From Alphaproteobacteria bacterium (lineage in GTDB: Bacteria > Pseudomonadota > Alphaproteobacteria > CAAGCB01 > CAG-977): a stretch of 64,000 nucleotides of DNA. Position 1 is the first letter of the stretch, and every line of letters starts with the position of its first letter. The notes under the pieces are model-generated. The model was not told the DNA's origin and searched no databases. It saw only the letters and a list, made by a program, of their open reading frames with translations. A program made the position numbers and the translations under genes. The stretch lies in contig JAKSVU010000001.1 of NCBI GenBank assembly GCA_024413465.1, forward strand, positions 85,949 through 149,948. The letters run 5' to 3'. Positions 46,901 to 55,720 of the stretch are shown one piece after another.

Positions 46901-47372
46901 ACTCACCACACTCCATTACTTGTTCTGTTTTTTGATAACCATTATTAGCTAAATATTCCTTTAGAGACAAAATATCTAAATTGTTCCCGACTTCTATTTT
47001 ATATGATTTTTCAAAAAAATTTTTGGGTGGTAGTTTTTGTAAAATTGCAGGAATTGAAGTTAACAATAACGTGTTTGAATTTTCATCATCATTATTTAGA
47101 AAAGATAATGTGTTTATTCTTTTTGAAATAATGTCAGAACTAGGAGAAATTCTATCATAAGGAACTGTATCCCAACTTGGAAACACAAGTAAATTAAAGT
47201 TAATACCATAAAACAAAATTTCTTGTTCAATTTGTTGTAATCTTTTTTCATCTCTACAGATAAAAACTATTTTTTTTACTTGATGAGTTAACTGATTTAA
47301 AAAATAAGCGGTTGATGCTTCTGGAATTCCAGATAAAATTTTACAATCAGAATTGTCGATAATTTTCATCAT
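43914..47372 (-). CDS. mfd: Transcription-repair coupling factor Mfd
   Basis: Removes RNA polymerase stalled at DNA damage and recruits UvrA. About 1152 residues in the full domain order: UvrB-homology N-terminus, RNA polymerase-interaction domain (GDLIVHIEHGIGKYSGLKT), RecG-like helicase motor with CGDVGFGKTEVALRAAF (Walker A), DEEQHFGV (DEEQ box), TATPIPRTLQMSL, and the TRG motif with ESGLDIPNVNTIII, then the C-terminal TRCF domain. Start at the first of two adjacent ATGs (47372) because GGAG lies 8 bases upstream. Diverges from recG with 77 bases between starts. Confidence 0.95.
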   Translation of the reverse strand: MMKIIDNSDCKILSGIPEASTAYFLNQLTHQVKKIVFICRDEKRLQQIEQEILFYGINFNLLVFPSWDTVPYDRISPSSDIISKRINTLSFLNNDDENSNTLLLTSIPAILQKLPPKNFFEKSYKIEVGNNLDILSLKEYLANNGYQKTEQVMECGEYAIRGGIIDIFPAGFEEPVRLDLFGDEIESIRLFDPITQITSKNITFFNFKPANEIILNKESISHFRTMYRSIYGVGEDDILYQNISEGKKYPGIENWLPFFYDNLSSLFDFIPNYTILKDYQFEEMLKYKIEQINEFYQARISNLNTHQSDEKNIYRPVPKEMLFMDKQFLEEKISLMPNYDVCPFDYPNSNQLNNIHWKNSRNFFLTCLDKRNIYREISNFIKNENKKIILTAWSKSSLIRLTSLLQEENLNLTEVSSWSEVFKLKKQIPCLIFPQENGFETDDFIIISETDILGERLIQVSPKKKNKKNKNFIRDISTISDGDLIVHIEHGIGKYSGLKTLNVCGALHDCLCLVYQNSDKLYVPVENIEVLSKYGSENTNVTLDVLGGHAWQAKKERLQKKIKEIAEKLIKIAAERYLKKAEILSVPSHIYDDFCSKFPYTETEDQENAIKDVVSDLNSGKPMDRLICGDVGFGKTEVALRAAFICAINGFQVAVIVPTTLLARQHYETFSKRFQDYPLKIAQLSRLVSSKKSLEIKKELADGKIDIIIGTHSLLSKNIEYHNLGMLIIDEEQHFGVSHKEKIKQLQSNVHILTLTATPIPRTLQMSLTGIRELSVITTPPVDRIAVRTFVLPFDPVVIKDAILRERSRGGQIFYVCPKISDLPNVKKILNEIIPDLKLIEAHGQMASNELENIMSDFLDKKYDLLLATTIIESGLDIPNVNTIIIHKSNMFGLSQLYQLRGRVGRGKNRGYAYLTIPSNQTINDVAMKRLNFMQKMDTLGAGFNLASYDLDIRGAGNLLGEEQSGHIKEVGIELYQKMLEDAINVIKNCNKEAEISDNYWSPQISTGVSVLIPENYIPDLGIRMGIYKRLADIQDVSEINNLKFEMENRFGKIPKEFENLIEVIIIKIECKKINIEKIEAGTNGALITFHNNLFANPAGLIKFITLNNKKISVRSDQKILCLQKWDEPEKQLRGIQQIVSILSKISSEKSK

Positions 47373-47449
47373 TATACTTGCTCCAATTATCAAAAATTAA
47401 TACAATATATTGTGTAGAAAATCATTATTTATTTTTTTTGAATGCAACT

Positions 47450-49522
47450 ATGAGACCAGAGATTATTTTCCCATTTTTTATGGATATAAATACGTTAAAA
47501 GGAATTGGAACAAAAACAGCTCTGTTGTGTGAAAAATTGTGTGGAACAAAAATAATTGATTTATTATTTCATATCCCTTCTCATTATATAGATCGAAGTA
47601 TAAAAACAACAATTACAGAAGCTCCCAATAATGAGATAGTTACTCTAAAAGTTGAAACTGTTCAGCATATTCTTCCATCTTCAAAAAAAAGTCCATATCG
47701 TGTAATTTGTAAAGATGAAACAGGAATAATATCTGTTATTTTTTTTCATGCTTATGGAAATTATCCAGAAAAACAATTACCTATTGGACAAAAAAGATTC
47801 ATTTGTGGAAAATTTGAAAGAAATAAAAGTTCTTTCTGTCAGATGATTCAACCTGATTATATCGTTACTGAAACAAATTTAAATCAGATACCAATTATAG
47901 ATCCAATTTATCCATTAACTGCCAGCCTTTCCTGCAAAGTTTTGAGTAAATCAATTAAATTAGCTTGTGAAAAAATACCTGATTTACCTGAATGGCAAAT
48001 CTTAAATCAAACAAACAATATTACTTTTAAACAAGCATTAAAACTTATTCACAATCCTATTGATAAGAAAAATTTTGAGTCGATTAATTCTTGTATTGAA
48101 AGACTAGCTTATGATGAGCTGTTAGCGAATCAGTTAGCATTGGCAATTATTCGAAATAAAATAAAGTTATCAAATGGATTAAAAATAAAATCAAACAAGA
48201 AATACTTTAAACAAGTTCTTAATAGTTTACCCTTTTCATTAACCGCTGCACAAAATAAAGTATTACATGAAATAATTGAAGATTTACAATCTTCTAAAAA
48301 AATGACTAGAATAGTACAAGGAGATGTTGGTAGCGGAAAGACTATAATTGCACTTCTTTCTATGCTTTTTGTATTAGATGCGGGATTTCAATCTGCTTTA
48401 ATGGCTCCTACAGATATTCTTGCAAACCAACATTATGAAAAATTTAAAAAATATATCGGTGATGATATTCCTATTGCTCTTATAACAGGGAAAATTAAAG
48501 GAAAAACTCGTAAAGATATTTTAGAAAAAATTTCAAATGGAGAAATAAAGTTAGTTATTGGGACTCACTCTATTTTTTCTGAAGATGTTACTTTTAAAAA
48601 TCTGGCTCTAGCTATTACAGATGAGCAACATAAGTTCGGAGTAAATCAAAGATTACTTTTATCAAAAAAAGGAGAACATGTCGATGTCTTAGCCATGACA
48701 GCTACTCCAATTCCAAGAACATTAGCCTTAACAGCATACGGAGATATGGATATTTCAAAAATAGATATGCTTCCTCCTGAAAGAAAAGAAATTCAAACAA
48801 GTGTTATGTCTATTGAAAAAATTAGCCAACTTTGTCAATCTTTAACTAAAATTATAAATGCGAAAAATAAAATTTATTGGGTATGTCCATTAGTTGAAGA
48901 CAATGAATCTTTAGATTTTGCTGCCGCAAAAAAACGTTTTGAAGAATTATCTAAATTTTTCCCAAACAGAGTTGGTTTACTTTATGGTAAAATGACTGTT
49001 GAAGAAAAGAAACAAGTAATGGATGATTTTATTTCTGATAAATTGGATATTCTTGTCTCAACAACTGTTATTGAAGTTGGTGTCGATGTTCCATCAGCAA
49101 CAGTGATTGTTATCGAAAATGCTCAACGCTTTGGATTAGCTCAACTACATCAATTACGAGGACGCGTGGGCAGAAATTCAACTCAATCGTATTGTATTTT
49201 ATTATATAGTACCCCTTTAACTGATATTGCAAAACAAAGATTAAATATTATGAAAAATTCACAGGATGGATTTTATATCGCAGAACAAGATTTAAAATTA
49301 AGAGGCTGTGGAGAGATTCTCGGAACCAAACAAAGTGGACTTCCTGAATTTAAAATTGCAGATTTAGAAAAGCATATTCATTTATTAAATAAAGCTACAA
49401 CAGATGCAGCAAATATCATAAAAAATGATCCGCATCTTATTTCTAGTCGTGGAAAAGCTTTGCGGTTACTTCTTTATTTATTCCAGAAAGAAAATGCTAT
49501 TCAACTATTATCTGCTGGCTAA
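47450..49522 (+). CDS. recG: ATP-dependent DNA helicase RecG
   Basis: Remodels stalled replication forks and branched DNA. 690 residues: wedge/OB domain (about 60-160), then helicase motifs VQGDVGSGKTIIALLS (Walker A), ITDEQHKFG (DEQH), MTATPIPRTLALTAYGD and QLHQLRGRVGR. Start at 47450 chosen because MRPEIIFPFF matches the N-terminus usual for alphaproteobacterial RecG; an in-frame ATG 72 bases upstream overlaps the mfd promoter region. The last 15 bases overlap the end of the convergent M23 gene. Confidence 0.95.
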   Translation: MRPEIIFPFFMDINTLKGIGTKTALLCEKLCGTKIIDLLFHIPSHYIDRSIKTTITEAPNNEIVTLKVETVQHILPSSKKSPYRVICKDETGIISVIFFHAYGNYPEKQLPIGQKRFICGKFERNKSSFCQMIQPDYIVTETNLNQIPIIDPIYPLTASLSCKVLSKSIKLACEKIPDLPEWQILNQTNNITFKQALKLIHNPIDKKNFESINSCIERLAYDELLANQLALAIIRNKIKLSNGLKIKSNKKYFKQVLNSLPFSLTAAQNKVLHEIIEDLQSSKKMTRIVQGDVGSGKTIIALLSMLFVLDAGFQSALMAPTDILANQHYEKFKKYIGDDIPIALITGKIKGKTRKDILEKISNGEIKLVIGTHSIFSEDVTFKNLALAITDEQHKFGVNQRLLLSKKGEHVDVLAMTATPIPRTLALTAYGDMDISKIDMLPPERKEIQTSVMSIEKISQLCQSLTKIINAKNKIYWVCPLVEDNESLDFAAAKKRFEELSKFFPNRVGLLYGKMTVEEKKQVMDDFISDKLDILVSTTVIEVGVDVPSATVIVIENAQRFGLAQLHQLRGRVGRNSTQSYCILLYSTPLTDIAKQRLNIMKNSQDGFYIAEQDLKLRGCGEILGTKQSGLPEFKIADLEKHIHLLNKATTDAANIIKNDPHLISSRGKALRLLLYLFQKENAIQLLSAG

Positions 49523-50461
49523 ATAATTTAATGGATTAACGGCCTTTATACCTTTTCTTATTTCAAAATGGAGCTGAGCTTCTTTTGCATTCCCGGTTTT
49601 TCCAGCCTTTGCAATAATTTGTCCCTTTTGAACAATGTCTCCCCTTTTAGCAAGAAAAGTTTGGACATGAGCATAAGCAGTCATCCAACCGTCAGAATGT
49701 TTTACTAAAATCAAATTACCAAATCCCTTTAGTTCATTTCCAGCGTAAGCAATAATACCATTTTCTGCAACTTTTACAGAAGTACCCTCTTTTACTTTTA
49801 TGTTTATTCCATCATTATGCAGACCAGAACCTGCGGGACCGAACTTTGTTAAAATTTCTCCATTCACAGGCCAATCAAAATTTTTTCCACCCCGTTTAGG
49901 TGGATTTTTTAATTGGGCAATCGTTACTCTGCTTTTCATAATTTTTTGCTTTGATACAATTTTGACACGCTTTTCTTTATTTGTTTTTATTGTTTTTTGT
50001 TCAACAATGGCAGCTGGTATCTTTAATTTTGAATTTATCGATAAAATATATGGTTCCTTAATATCATTAACCTTTATCAAAGTACTCATATCAACAGAAT
50101 ACACTCTGGATATACTGTAGATTGTATCACCTCTTTTTACTATATGAACAGCTAAGGATTTTGCTGGAATTCTTAAACACATACCTTCTTTTAAAATAAA
50201 CGGAGGTGTCAAATTATTTTCAATAATTATATCCCTATTTGAAACATTATATTTTCTAGATAACGAATAAACAGTATCACCTTTTTGAATAATAATACTT
50301 TGATTAGATTTCTGAAAATATTGTTTCTTTTTTGTCTTGCTGTTTGAATAATATGTTGGACTTCTATATGTACCACCATTAATGATTACAGAAGAACATC
50401 CTGATACAAAGAAAATACAGGAAATGGAAACTGCTAATAATGTTTTTTTTAGATATCCCAT
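49508..50461 (-). CDS. LysM/M23-domain lipoprotein, NlpD-like
   Basis: Periplasmic cell-wall protein probably controlling amidases at division. About 317 residues: lipoprotein signal ending FFVSGC, two LysM domains (QKGDTVYSLSRKYNVSNRDI and VKRGDTIYSISRVYSVDMST), a basic linker, and a C-terminal M23/LytM domain (about 195-317). Zinc ligands look partly lost. The usual H-x-G-x-D reads LHNDGINI, with Asn in place of Asp, while YAHV and LHFEIRKG keep later histidines. That favours an amidase activator over an active peptidase. Starts considered are ATG 50461 and GTG 50473; neither has a good ribosome-binding site. Confidence 0.85.
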   Translation of the reverse strand: MGYLKKTLLAVSISCIFFVSGCSSVIINGGTYRSPTYYSNSKTKKKQYFQKSNQSIIIQKGDTVYSLSRKYNVSNRDIIIENNLTPPFILKEGMCLRIPAKSLAVHIVKRGDTIYSISRVYSVDMSTLIKVNDIKEPYILSINSKLKIPAAIVEQKTIKTNKEKRVKIVSKQKIMKSRVTIAQLKNPPKRGGKNFDWPVNGEILTKFGPAGSGLHNDGINIKVKEGTSVKVAENGIIAYAGNELKGFGNLILVKHSDGWMTAYAHVQTFLAKRGDIVQKGQIIAKAGKTGNAKEAQLHFEIRKGIKAVNPLNYLASR

Positions 50462-50531
50462 TTTTTCAATCACAGTAAAAATACATTTCTAATTCAAATT
50501 ATCTTAAAAAAGTTTAAAAAATATAAACTTA

Positions 50532-52811
50532 TTAAAACTGATGGGTTAAAAGATATTCAAAACTCCATGGGAAAATAAAATTAGGTAAAATTTGATTGTT
50601 TCTTCCTGTATAAATAAAACCTAATGGTAAAACATCACTTGTAGTATTTTCTACTTGATTACGAATCCATTCGTGATTATACGGTAAAGAAATACTTTTA
50701 ATTTTAGATATTTTTTTTCTACTTAAGATACGAGAAATTATACTTTTTTCTATTTTACAATATAAACATCCATTTTCATTAACAGAAATTAAAACAGTAT
50801 TACCTAATGACGTTTCATTTCTTATAAAGTTATCGATATCTGTAGTTATTTGAGGATCGCTGTATTGCATAGGTAAGAAAAAAGTATTTAAACAAATAAG
50901 TATAATAAAATATTTTATACCTATTTTGTTTAACAACGTAAATAAAATAAAAACACAAAAAGCACATAAGGTAAATTGCAAAACTGTACATTGAATAAAA
51001 ATTATACAAGTTAATAAAGTACAAGAAATAAATAGCGGAATATAAATTAATTTTTTTATTTTAGAATGATATTTATCCATAAATTTAATTCTCATAGATA
51101 AATAAAACAAACTACTCATAATTATAAAATGAATAATGTATATTGTGACTATATAAAATATTGGGCTTTGCTTTATGAGAGAATATAAATTGTATTGTAT
51201 TGATAATAATGGAGAAATTAAAGGTAAAATTACAGTAAAAATTCCAACAACAAAACCTTGCTTTTGTGATGACCATTCTACAGACTTCTTTTTCAAATTG
51301 ATTAAAATAAATATGAAAAACACTAAATATAAGTAGTTTAAAAATATATAATTAAATTGCATTCCCCAAAATATTTTTGAATAGTGTAATGTAAATAAGG
51401 TGGCTACTATAAATAAAAACGAATACGAAAAGGATTTTATATATACATTGAAAAATTCTTCAGCTTCTTCACTATGCTCATTGTGTATGATTTTATGAAG
51501 AAAACTAAAAGCTCCCATTGAAAATGGAGTACATAAAAATAAAACAAAGAAATAAATTAAAAAAAATGAAATATTTTTTAATGAAAAAGAATAAAAATGG
51601 TTGCGTACTTCCTTTATTTGTAATTTTTGGTGAAGAAGATGTGTTGATCGTTCTTGGTGAATATAGACATCAATATCGCTAATACCTTTTGATATTTGAT
51701 CTGAATTTAATATTGGGAACTTATAAACATAATTATTTCCATCAGATAAAATAATTGGTGTTCCTGTAATAATATTTGATCCAAATAAAAAAATATTACT
51801 CTTATTTGATAAAATTTTTTTTGAAATAGACAATTCTATTGTCTTTCTGTTAGGATAAATAAAGATTTCATTCAAGTTTATTTTCTTTCCAGAATTATTT
51901 AAGGATAAATATTTTGCTTGTTCTAATTGTATACAACTTTCTGAATAAACTGGAGATTGTTCAATTTGTAAAGATGTTGTTGGGAATGTAATATTTTGAC
52001 ATTTATTATTAAAACAGATTGGTAAACTTAAATTAATATTTAAATTTACTTGTTGATTTTGATCTAAAATGTCCAATTCAAAAGGTAGAATCATTTCTTT
52101 TTTAAATATTAGATCTCCAGAAGAATTTTGTAGTGGAATAGGATAATAAAATTTATTTACATGAAAATTCTCTGATGAATTGTTAAAATCAAGGTGAATG
52201 AGATTATGCAATTCATTATTTTTTTTGAAAAGAACTGAATAACCATCATCTAATAACACCATTATTCCTGATAAAATTTTAGTTTGTTCTCTATTTTTTA
52301 CAGCACAGGATGCTAAAAGTAATGCAGCTCCATTAATATATGTAGGTTTAGAAAAACACTTTTTTTGGATAATTGATTCAAAATATTTTTCTGTTGGATT
52401 AATTTTTGGAACGACATATTTTACATTTTTCCATGTATCCCTATCATCAATATCTACAAATTTTTCAGGTTGATTTGGATGAGTATTTTCAATTTGTTTA
52501 TTTATTTCAGCAATAGCGTACTGAGCATATGTTTCAAAATCCTGTACTTTTTTGGAAATATTAGAAAGATATTCTACAATTGGATCCGAGTTAACTTCGT
52601 TAATTTTTAAAATTTCATTTAAAATTTCTCCATCAGAAGCTCCTAAATTTTTATTTTTTTTATAAAAATCATATATATATTTTGTTTTTTGAGCTCTAGT
52701 TAGTTGCATATATTGCTCAAGATCTCCATATGTTAAAGGAATAATTTCAGCTTTTACTGAAAAACTAAATTGCAAAATAAATAAAATAGAAATTAAGATT
52801 GATTTAAGCAT
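50532..52811 (-). CDS. Divergent DsbD/ScsB-like transmembrane thiol:disulfide interchange protein
   Basis: Would carry reducing power from the cytoplasm to the periplasm. 759 residues: signal peptide (1-21), a large periplasmic N-terminal region with C266 and C271 in LPICFNNKCQNI, placed like the DsbD alpha-domain pair. Eight or so membrane helices follow (about 405-640). FLCTPFSMGAFSFL near 427 is in the place of the DsbD membrane Cys-Pro, and extra cysteines lie in the later helices. The C-terminal part (about 645-759) is thioredoxin-like with C682-L-Y-C685 and, further on, VLPLGFIYTGRNNQ, which matches the ScsB/DsbD gamma-domain cis-Pro segment. Overall identity to known DsbD must be low; call made on architecture. 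66 bases divergent from yqgE. Confidence 0.6.
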   Translation of the reverse strand: MLKSILISILFILQFSFSVKAEIIPLTYGDLEQYMQLTRAQKTKYIYDFYKKNKNLGASDGEILNEILKINEVNSDPIVEYLSNISKKVQDFETYAQYAIAEINKQIENTHPNQPEKFVDIDDRDTWKNVKYVVPKINPTEKYFESIIQKKCFSKPTYINGAALLLASCAVKNREQTKILSGIMVLLDDGYSVLFKKNNELHNLIHLDFNNSSENFHVNKFYYPIPLQNSSGDLIFKKEMILPFELDILDQNQQVNLNINLSLPICFNNKCQNITFPTTSLQIEQSPVYSESCIQLEQAKYLSLNNSGKKINLNEIFIYPNRKTIELSISKKILSNKSNIFLFGSNIITGTPIILSDGNNYVYKFPILNSDQISKGISDIDVYIHQERSTHLLHQKLQIKEVRNHFYSFSLKNISFFLIYFFVLFLCTPFSMGAFSFLHKIIHNEHSEEAEEFFNVYIKSFSYSFLFIVATLFTLHYSKIFWGMQFNYIFLNYLYLVFFIFILINLKKKSVEWSSQKQGFVVGIFTVILPLISPLLSIQYNLYSLIKQSPIFYIVTIYIIHFIIMSSLFYLSMRIKFMDKYHSKIKKLIYIPLFISCTLLTCIIFIQCTVLQFTLCAFCVFILFTLLNKIGIKYFIILICLNTFFLPMQYSDPQITTDIDNFIRNETSLGNTVLISVNENGCLYCKIEKSIISRILSRKKISKIKSISLPYNHEWIRNQVENTTSDVLPLGFIYTGRNNQILPNFIFPWSFEYLLTHQF

Positions 52812-52877
52812 ATTAAATCCTTTTTTAAGTTATTTATATTTTAATAGTTAAAGTACTTTTTTTAAAGAGGATTTTTT

Positions 52878-53432
52878 ATGTCATTTTTAACTGGGAAATT
52901 TTTAATTTCAACTCCGACAATAGATGATGGCCCTTTTAAAAAGAGTGTCATATATATTTGCCTTCATAATCAAGAAGGTGCTATGGGATTAATGTTTAGC
53001 AGCAAACTTTCTCATTTTACTTTTGAAAATTTATTACAGCAATTAAATATCATCAAGAATAAATACCCAAAAACAATTACTCTTTTGTCTGGAGGGCCTG
53101 TTGATCCAAGTCGTGGCTTTGTTATTCATTCTCCTGAATTCAAAACAAAAACATCAGTTCATATTGAGCCAGATATGTCATTTTCATTATCAACAGAAGT
53201 AATAAAAGCAATTGCTGAAAATAATGGCCCTGAAAAATTTTCAATTTTTTTGGGATATTCAGCCTGGAAAGCAGGACAACTTGAAAACGAAATTAAAGAA
53301 AATTATTGGCTTATTGCAGATTTATCTTCAAATTTTATTTTTGATATTCCTGTAGAAAAAAGGTGGGACTATGCCTATAAATGTATAAACATAGCCCCTA
53401 TCAATTTATCCAGGAAACAAGGAAATACTTAA
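52878..53432 (+). CDS. yqgE: YqgE/AlgH family protein (DUF179)
   Basis: 184 residues of the conserved UPF0301 family, function not established. Family features are clear: GKFLISTPTIDDGPFKKSVIYIC at the start, GAMGLMFSS, LLSGGPVDPSRGFVIHS, and FLGYSAWKAGQLENEI with the terminal Trp-rich DYAYKC stretch. AGAGGA precedes the ATG. Single-gene unit, divergent from the DsbD-like gene and ending directly against the end of a convergent peptidase-like gene with no bases between. Confidence 0.93.
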   Translation: MSFLTGKFLISTPTIDDGPFKKSVIYICLHNQEGAMGLMFSSKLSHFTFENLLQQLNIIKNKYPKTITLLSGGPVDPSRGFVIHSPEFKTKTSVHIEPDMSFSLSTEVIKAIAENNGPEKFSIFLGYSAWKAGQLENEIKENYWLIADLSSNFIFDIPVEKRWDYAYKCINIAPINLSRKQGNT

Positions 53433-54458
53433 TTATCTCCCACTCCTTACCGCTTTTAACTCAGCAATTTTTCTAATATTATTTTTCTTTTCTTCAAACA
53501 TTCCTGATATTGGTTTTTCCCCCATTTTTGGGCGTTCTCGCTTCATATAATCTGGGCGAGTTGGAATACTTCTTAAAGATGGATCAGGTTCCATTCCAGT
53601 CAATTCTTTTCTTAATTTAAAGAAATCGTTCATATCATCCATTGCTTGTTCTGCAACATCTAAAAATTTACCACCTTCTAGACGTTTTGGATCATTAATG
53701 TAATAATTTCCATTTTTTGTCCAACCTGCCATTGCAATAGCTTCTTCGGCAGACATCGTTTGTTTATTATAAAATAAAGTCGGTTCTTTTCCTTGTTTAA
53801 TTTCATAAATTTCCTTTGTCATTGGTTCTATTTGGTAAGCTTCCTCATAGACAGTCTTTGTTCTTTTTTGATCATACCAACCTTCAAATGTTGCTGTCAT
53901 AACCGTATGATTGATTTCCCCTTCTTTTTGATAAGCTAAGCTAAAAGCACTTTCAATTTCCGGATATCTTGATTTAAATATTTCATAAGGTTTTGTATCT
54001 CCCTGAAGAGCCAATTCTTTGCAAGCTGTTATTGCATACGTTTGGGCATCAGCTTCCATTGCTCTAAAAGAAATCAATTCAGAACGAACATCCATTACTC
54101 CAAAAGCTTCATGAGCACCACGAACAAATTGTCCTGCATGGCGGCATTCATGACATAAAGTTCCTACCAACTTAGAATCAGATTCTTCTGGATTTAAGCG
54201 AACCCAATGTCCTGCTTCATCGCAAGCACCACAACAACGAACACCTGGTTCAAAAAAACTAAATTTAAAACCATTTTCTGCAGCAATTTGCAAAGTTTCT
54301 AAACCACAAGAAGATTGTGCTAAATTGTTTACTAAAGCAATCATTCTTGGTTTATCTGCTTCTTTACACTCTGTCATATCAATAGCAACAACAGGTTTTA
54401 CGCTAGCATCATATTGTTTTGTTTTATTCTCATTTTCAAAGATATTATTAAGAGTCAT
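53433..54458 (-). CDS. Putative zinc metallopeptidase (HExxH), paralogue A
   Basis: Looks like a soluble metallopeptidase; resembles, from memory, the DUF6782 group of putative metallopeptidases. About 341 residues. H103-E-C-R-H107 forms the HExxH zinc site, followed about 30 residues on by a conserved M-E-A-D-A-Q-T that could provide the third ligand (glutamate). A cysteine cluster GVRCCGACD (C75, C76, C79) lies 25 residues before it. Later GWYDQKRTKTVYEEAYQ and a long charged tail. Aligns along its length with paralogue B encoded directly upstream. Start at 54458 matches that paralogue's N-terminus (LNNIF to LNEVF) and has GGATGA upstream; TTG at 54479, overlapping the upstream stop, and ATG at 54467 are alternatives. 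No signal peptide. Confidence 0.75.
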   Translation of the reverse strand: MTLNNIFENENKTKQYDASVKPVVAIDMTECKEADKPRMIALVNNLAQSSCGLETLQIAAENGFKFSFFEPGVRCCGACDEAGHWVRLNPEESDSKLVGTLCHECRHAGQFVRGAHEAFGVMDVRSELISFRAMEADAQTYAITACKELALQGDTKPYEIFKSRYPEIESAFSLAYQKEGEINHTVMTATFEGWYDQKRTKTVYEEAYQIEPMTKEIYEIKQGKEPTLFYNKQTMSAEEAIAMAGWTKNGNYYINDPKRLEGGKFLDVAEQAMDDMNDFFKLRKELTGMEPDPSLRSIPTRPDYMKRERPKMGEKPISGMFEEKKNNIRKIAELKAVRSGR

Positions 54459-54475
54459 TTTTTTCATCCATATTA

Positions 54476-55522
54476 TCAACGAATTTTTGTAGCTTTTATT
54501 TTTGCAATTAAAGCAGTTTTCATATCCTTATTTGAATTTGCAATTTCTTTTCCATCATTTTTATGATGTCTTGTTTTTGCTGGTAAATTATATACATCAC
54601 GCACAGGCATATCTAAATAAGAATTATCCATTTCAGATCCATACCGTTTATTTCTAGTAACAAAAAACTTATCACAAGCTGTAATTGTTTCAGCACATAC
54701 GGATAATTTTTCTTTTTCATTTAAAACATCTTTATTGTTATTCCAATAGCATTTACCTTCAGCATTTTGACAAAACATTGTTACTATATCTGCCGAAGAA
54801 ATTTTTTTATCATAAGGATAAGATTGTTCATCTTTATACTGAACAGCTTCATTCATAACATCTTGAATATAGCCTTCTTCATAAGCTTCAACCATATCGG
54901 TTGCTTTATACCATCCATTAAAAGCAGCCTGTAACATTTTGTCGGAAACAGGAGCATCTTTTGACGAAGCTGCATTCATAAATTCAGTGGCAATTTCAAC
55001 AGAATCTGAAGAAAATGATTTCCAAGGACCATCGTTTCCACTATTTATTCGTATTTCATGACATGTCGCAGCTGCAGCTGTTTCAGCATCGGCTTCTTCA
55101 GCACGTGTATACATGATTTCACTTTTTACATTATATTGACCGAATTCTGCAGAAGCTCCACGACAGAACTGTTGAGCATGTCTTGCTTCATGAGCTAACG
55201 TAGCAATCAATAAATTATCTGGCAAAGTTGGATTCAAAACAATCATTCTACTATCTGGATCACAGAATCCACAGGAATCTTTTTGTTGTTCAAAACATAA
55301 GGTATATCCTGCAGAAGCAGCTTCTTCTAACACAGATTTTCCGAAAGGAGAACTTTCTGCAATTGTATTGATAAATTTTACTAAACGAGCTTGATCTTTC
55401 GGTTTTCTAGCCTTTGTTTTAAAAGGAATTGCCTTTGATGGAACTTGTATTTGTTGGTTACCTTGATTCTTAGAACCTTGAGATTTTCTTTTTTTTGCAA
55501 AAACTTCATTTAATTCAGACAT
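54476..55522 (-). CDS. Putative zinc metallopeptidase (HExxH), paralogue B
   Basis: 348 residues, no signal peptide, basic Lys/Gln-rich N-terminus of 45 residues. H111-E-A-R-H115 is the zinc motif, E142-E-A-D145-A-E-T the possible third-ligand segment, and SCGFCD (C84, C87) the conserved CxxC pair shared with paralogue A (CCGACD). The block from SCGFCD through AHEARHAQQFCRGASAEFG aligns closely with paralogue A, and both have an aromatic GWYK/GWYD segment before an acidic YEEGYIQ/YEEAYQ. The pair arose by tandem duplication and is translated together, 17 bases apart. Substrate and location unknown; the lack of a signal argues for a cytoplasmic role or non-Sec export. Confidence 0.75.
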   Translation of the reverse strand: MSELNEVFAKKRKSQGSKNQGNQQIQVPSKAIPFKTKARKPKDQARLVKFINTIAESSPFGKSVLEEAASAGYTLCFEQQKDSCGFCDPDSRMIVLNPTLPDNLLIATLAHEARHAQQFCRGASAEFGQYNVKSEIMYTRAEEADAETAAAATCHEIRINSGNDGPWKSFSSDSVEIATEFMNAASSKDAPVSDKMLQAAFNGWYKATDMVEAYEEGYIQDVMNEAVQYKDEQSYPYDKKISSADIVTMFCQNAEGKCYWNNNKDVLNEKEKLSVCAETITACDKFFVTRNKRYGSEMDNSYLDMPVRDVYNLPAKTRHHKNDGKEIANSNKDMKTALIAKIKATKIR

Positions 55523-55670
55523 AATAAAAGTTCTCCTTATGCAATTTAGAATTTTATTTTTTATAATTTACGTCTAAAATGTATTTTTTGTCAATATTTT
55601 TTGTCAAAATAAAAGAATACATAATGTTACAAAACTATCAAATAGAAGTCGTAATTTTTTACAAAAACAT

Positions 55671-55702
55671 TTGACAAAAAATATAAAATATTTCATTATA
55701 AT
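55671..55702 (+). promoter_or_regulatory. Putative promoter of the DUF3800 leader
   Basis: Consensus TTGACA (55671-55676) and TATAAT (55697-55702), but 20 bases apart instead of about 17. Transcription would begin near 55709, leaving a leader of about 83 bases that contains both hairpins and the small reading frame. Confidence 0.45.
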
Positions 55703-55720
55703 ACCTGTATTTATGTTTAC

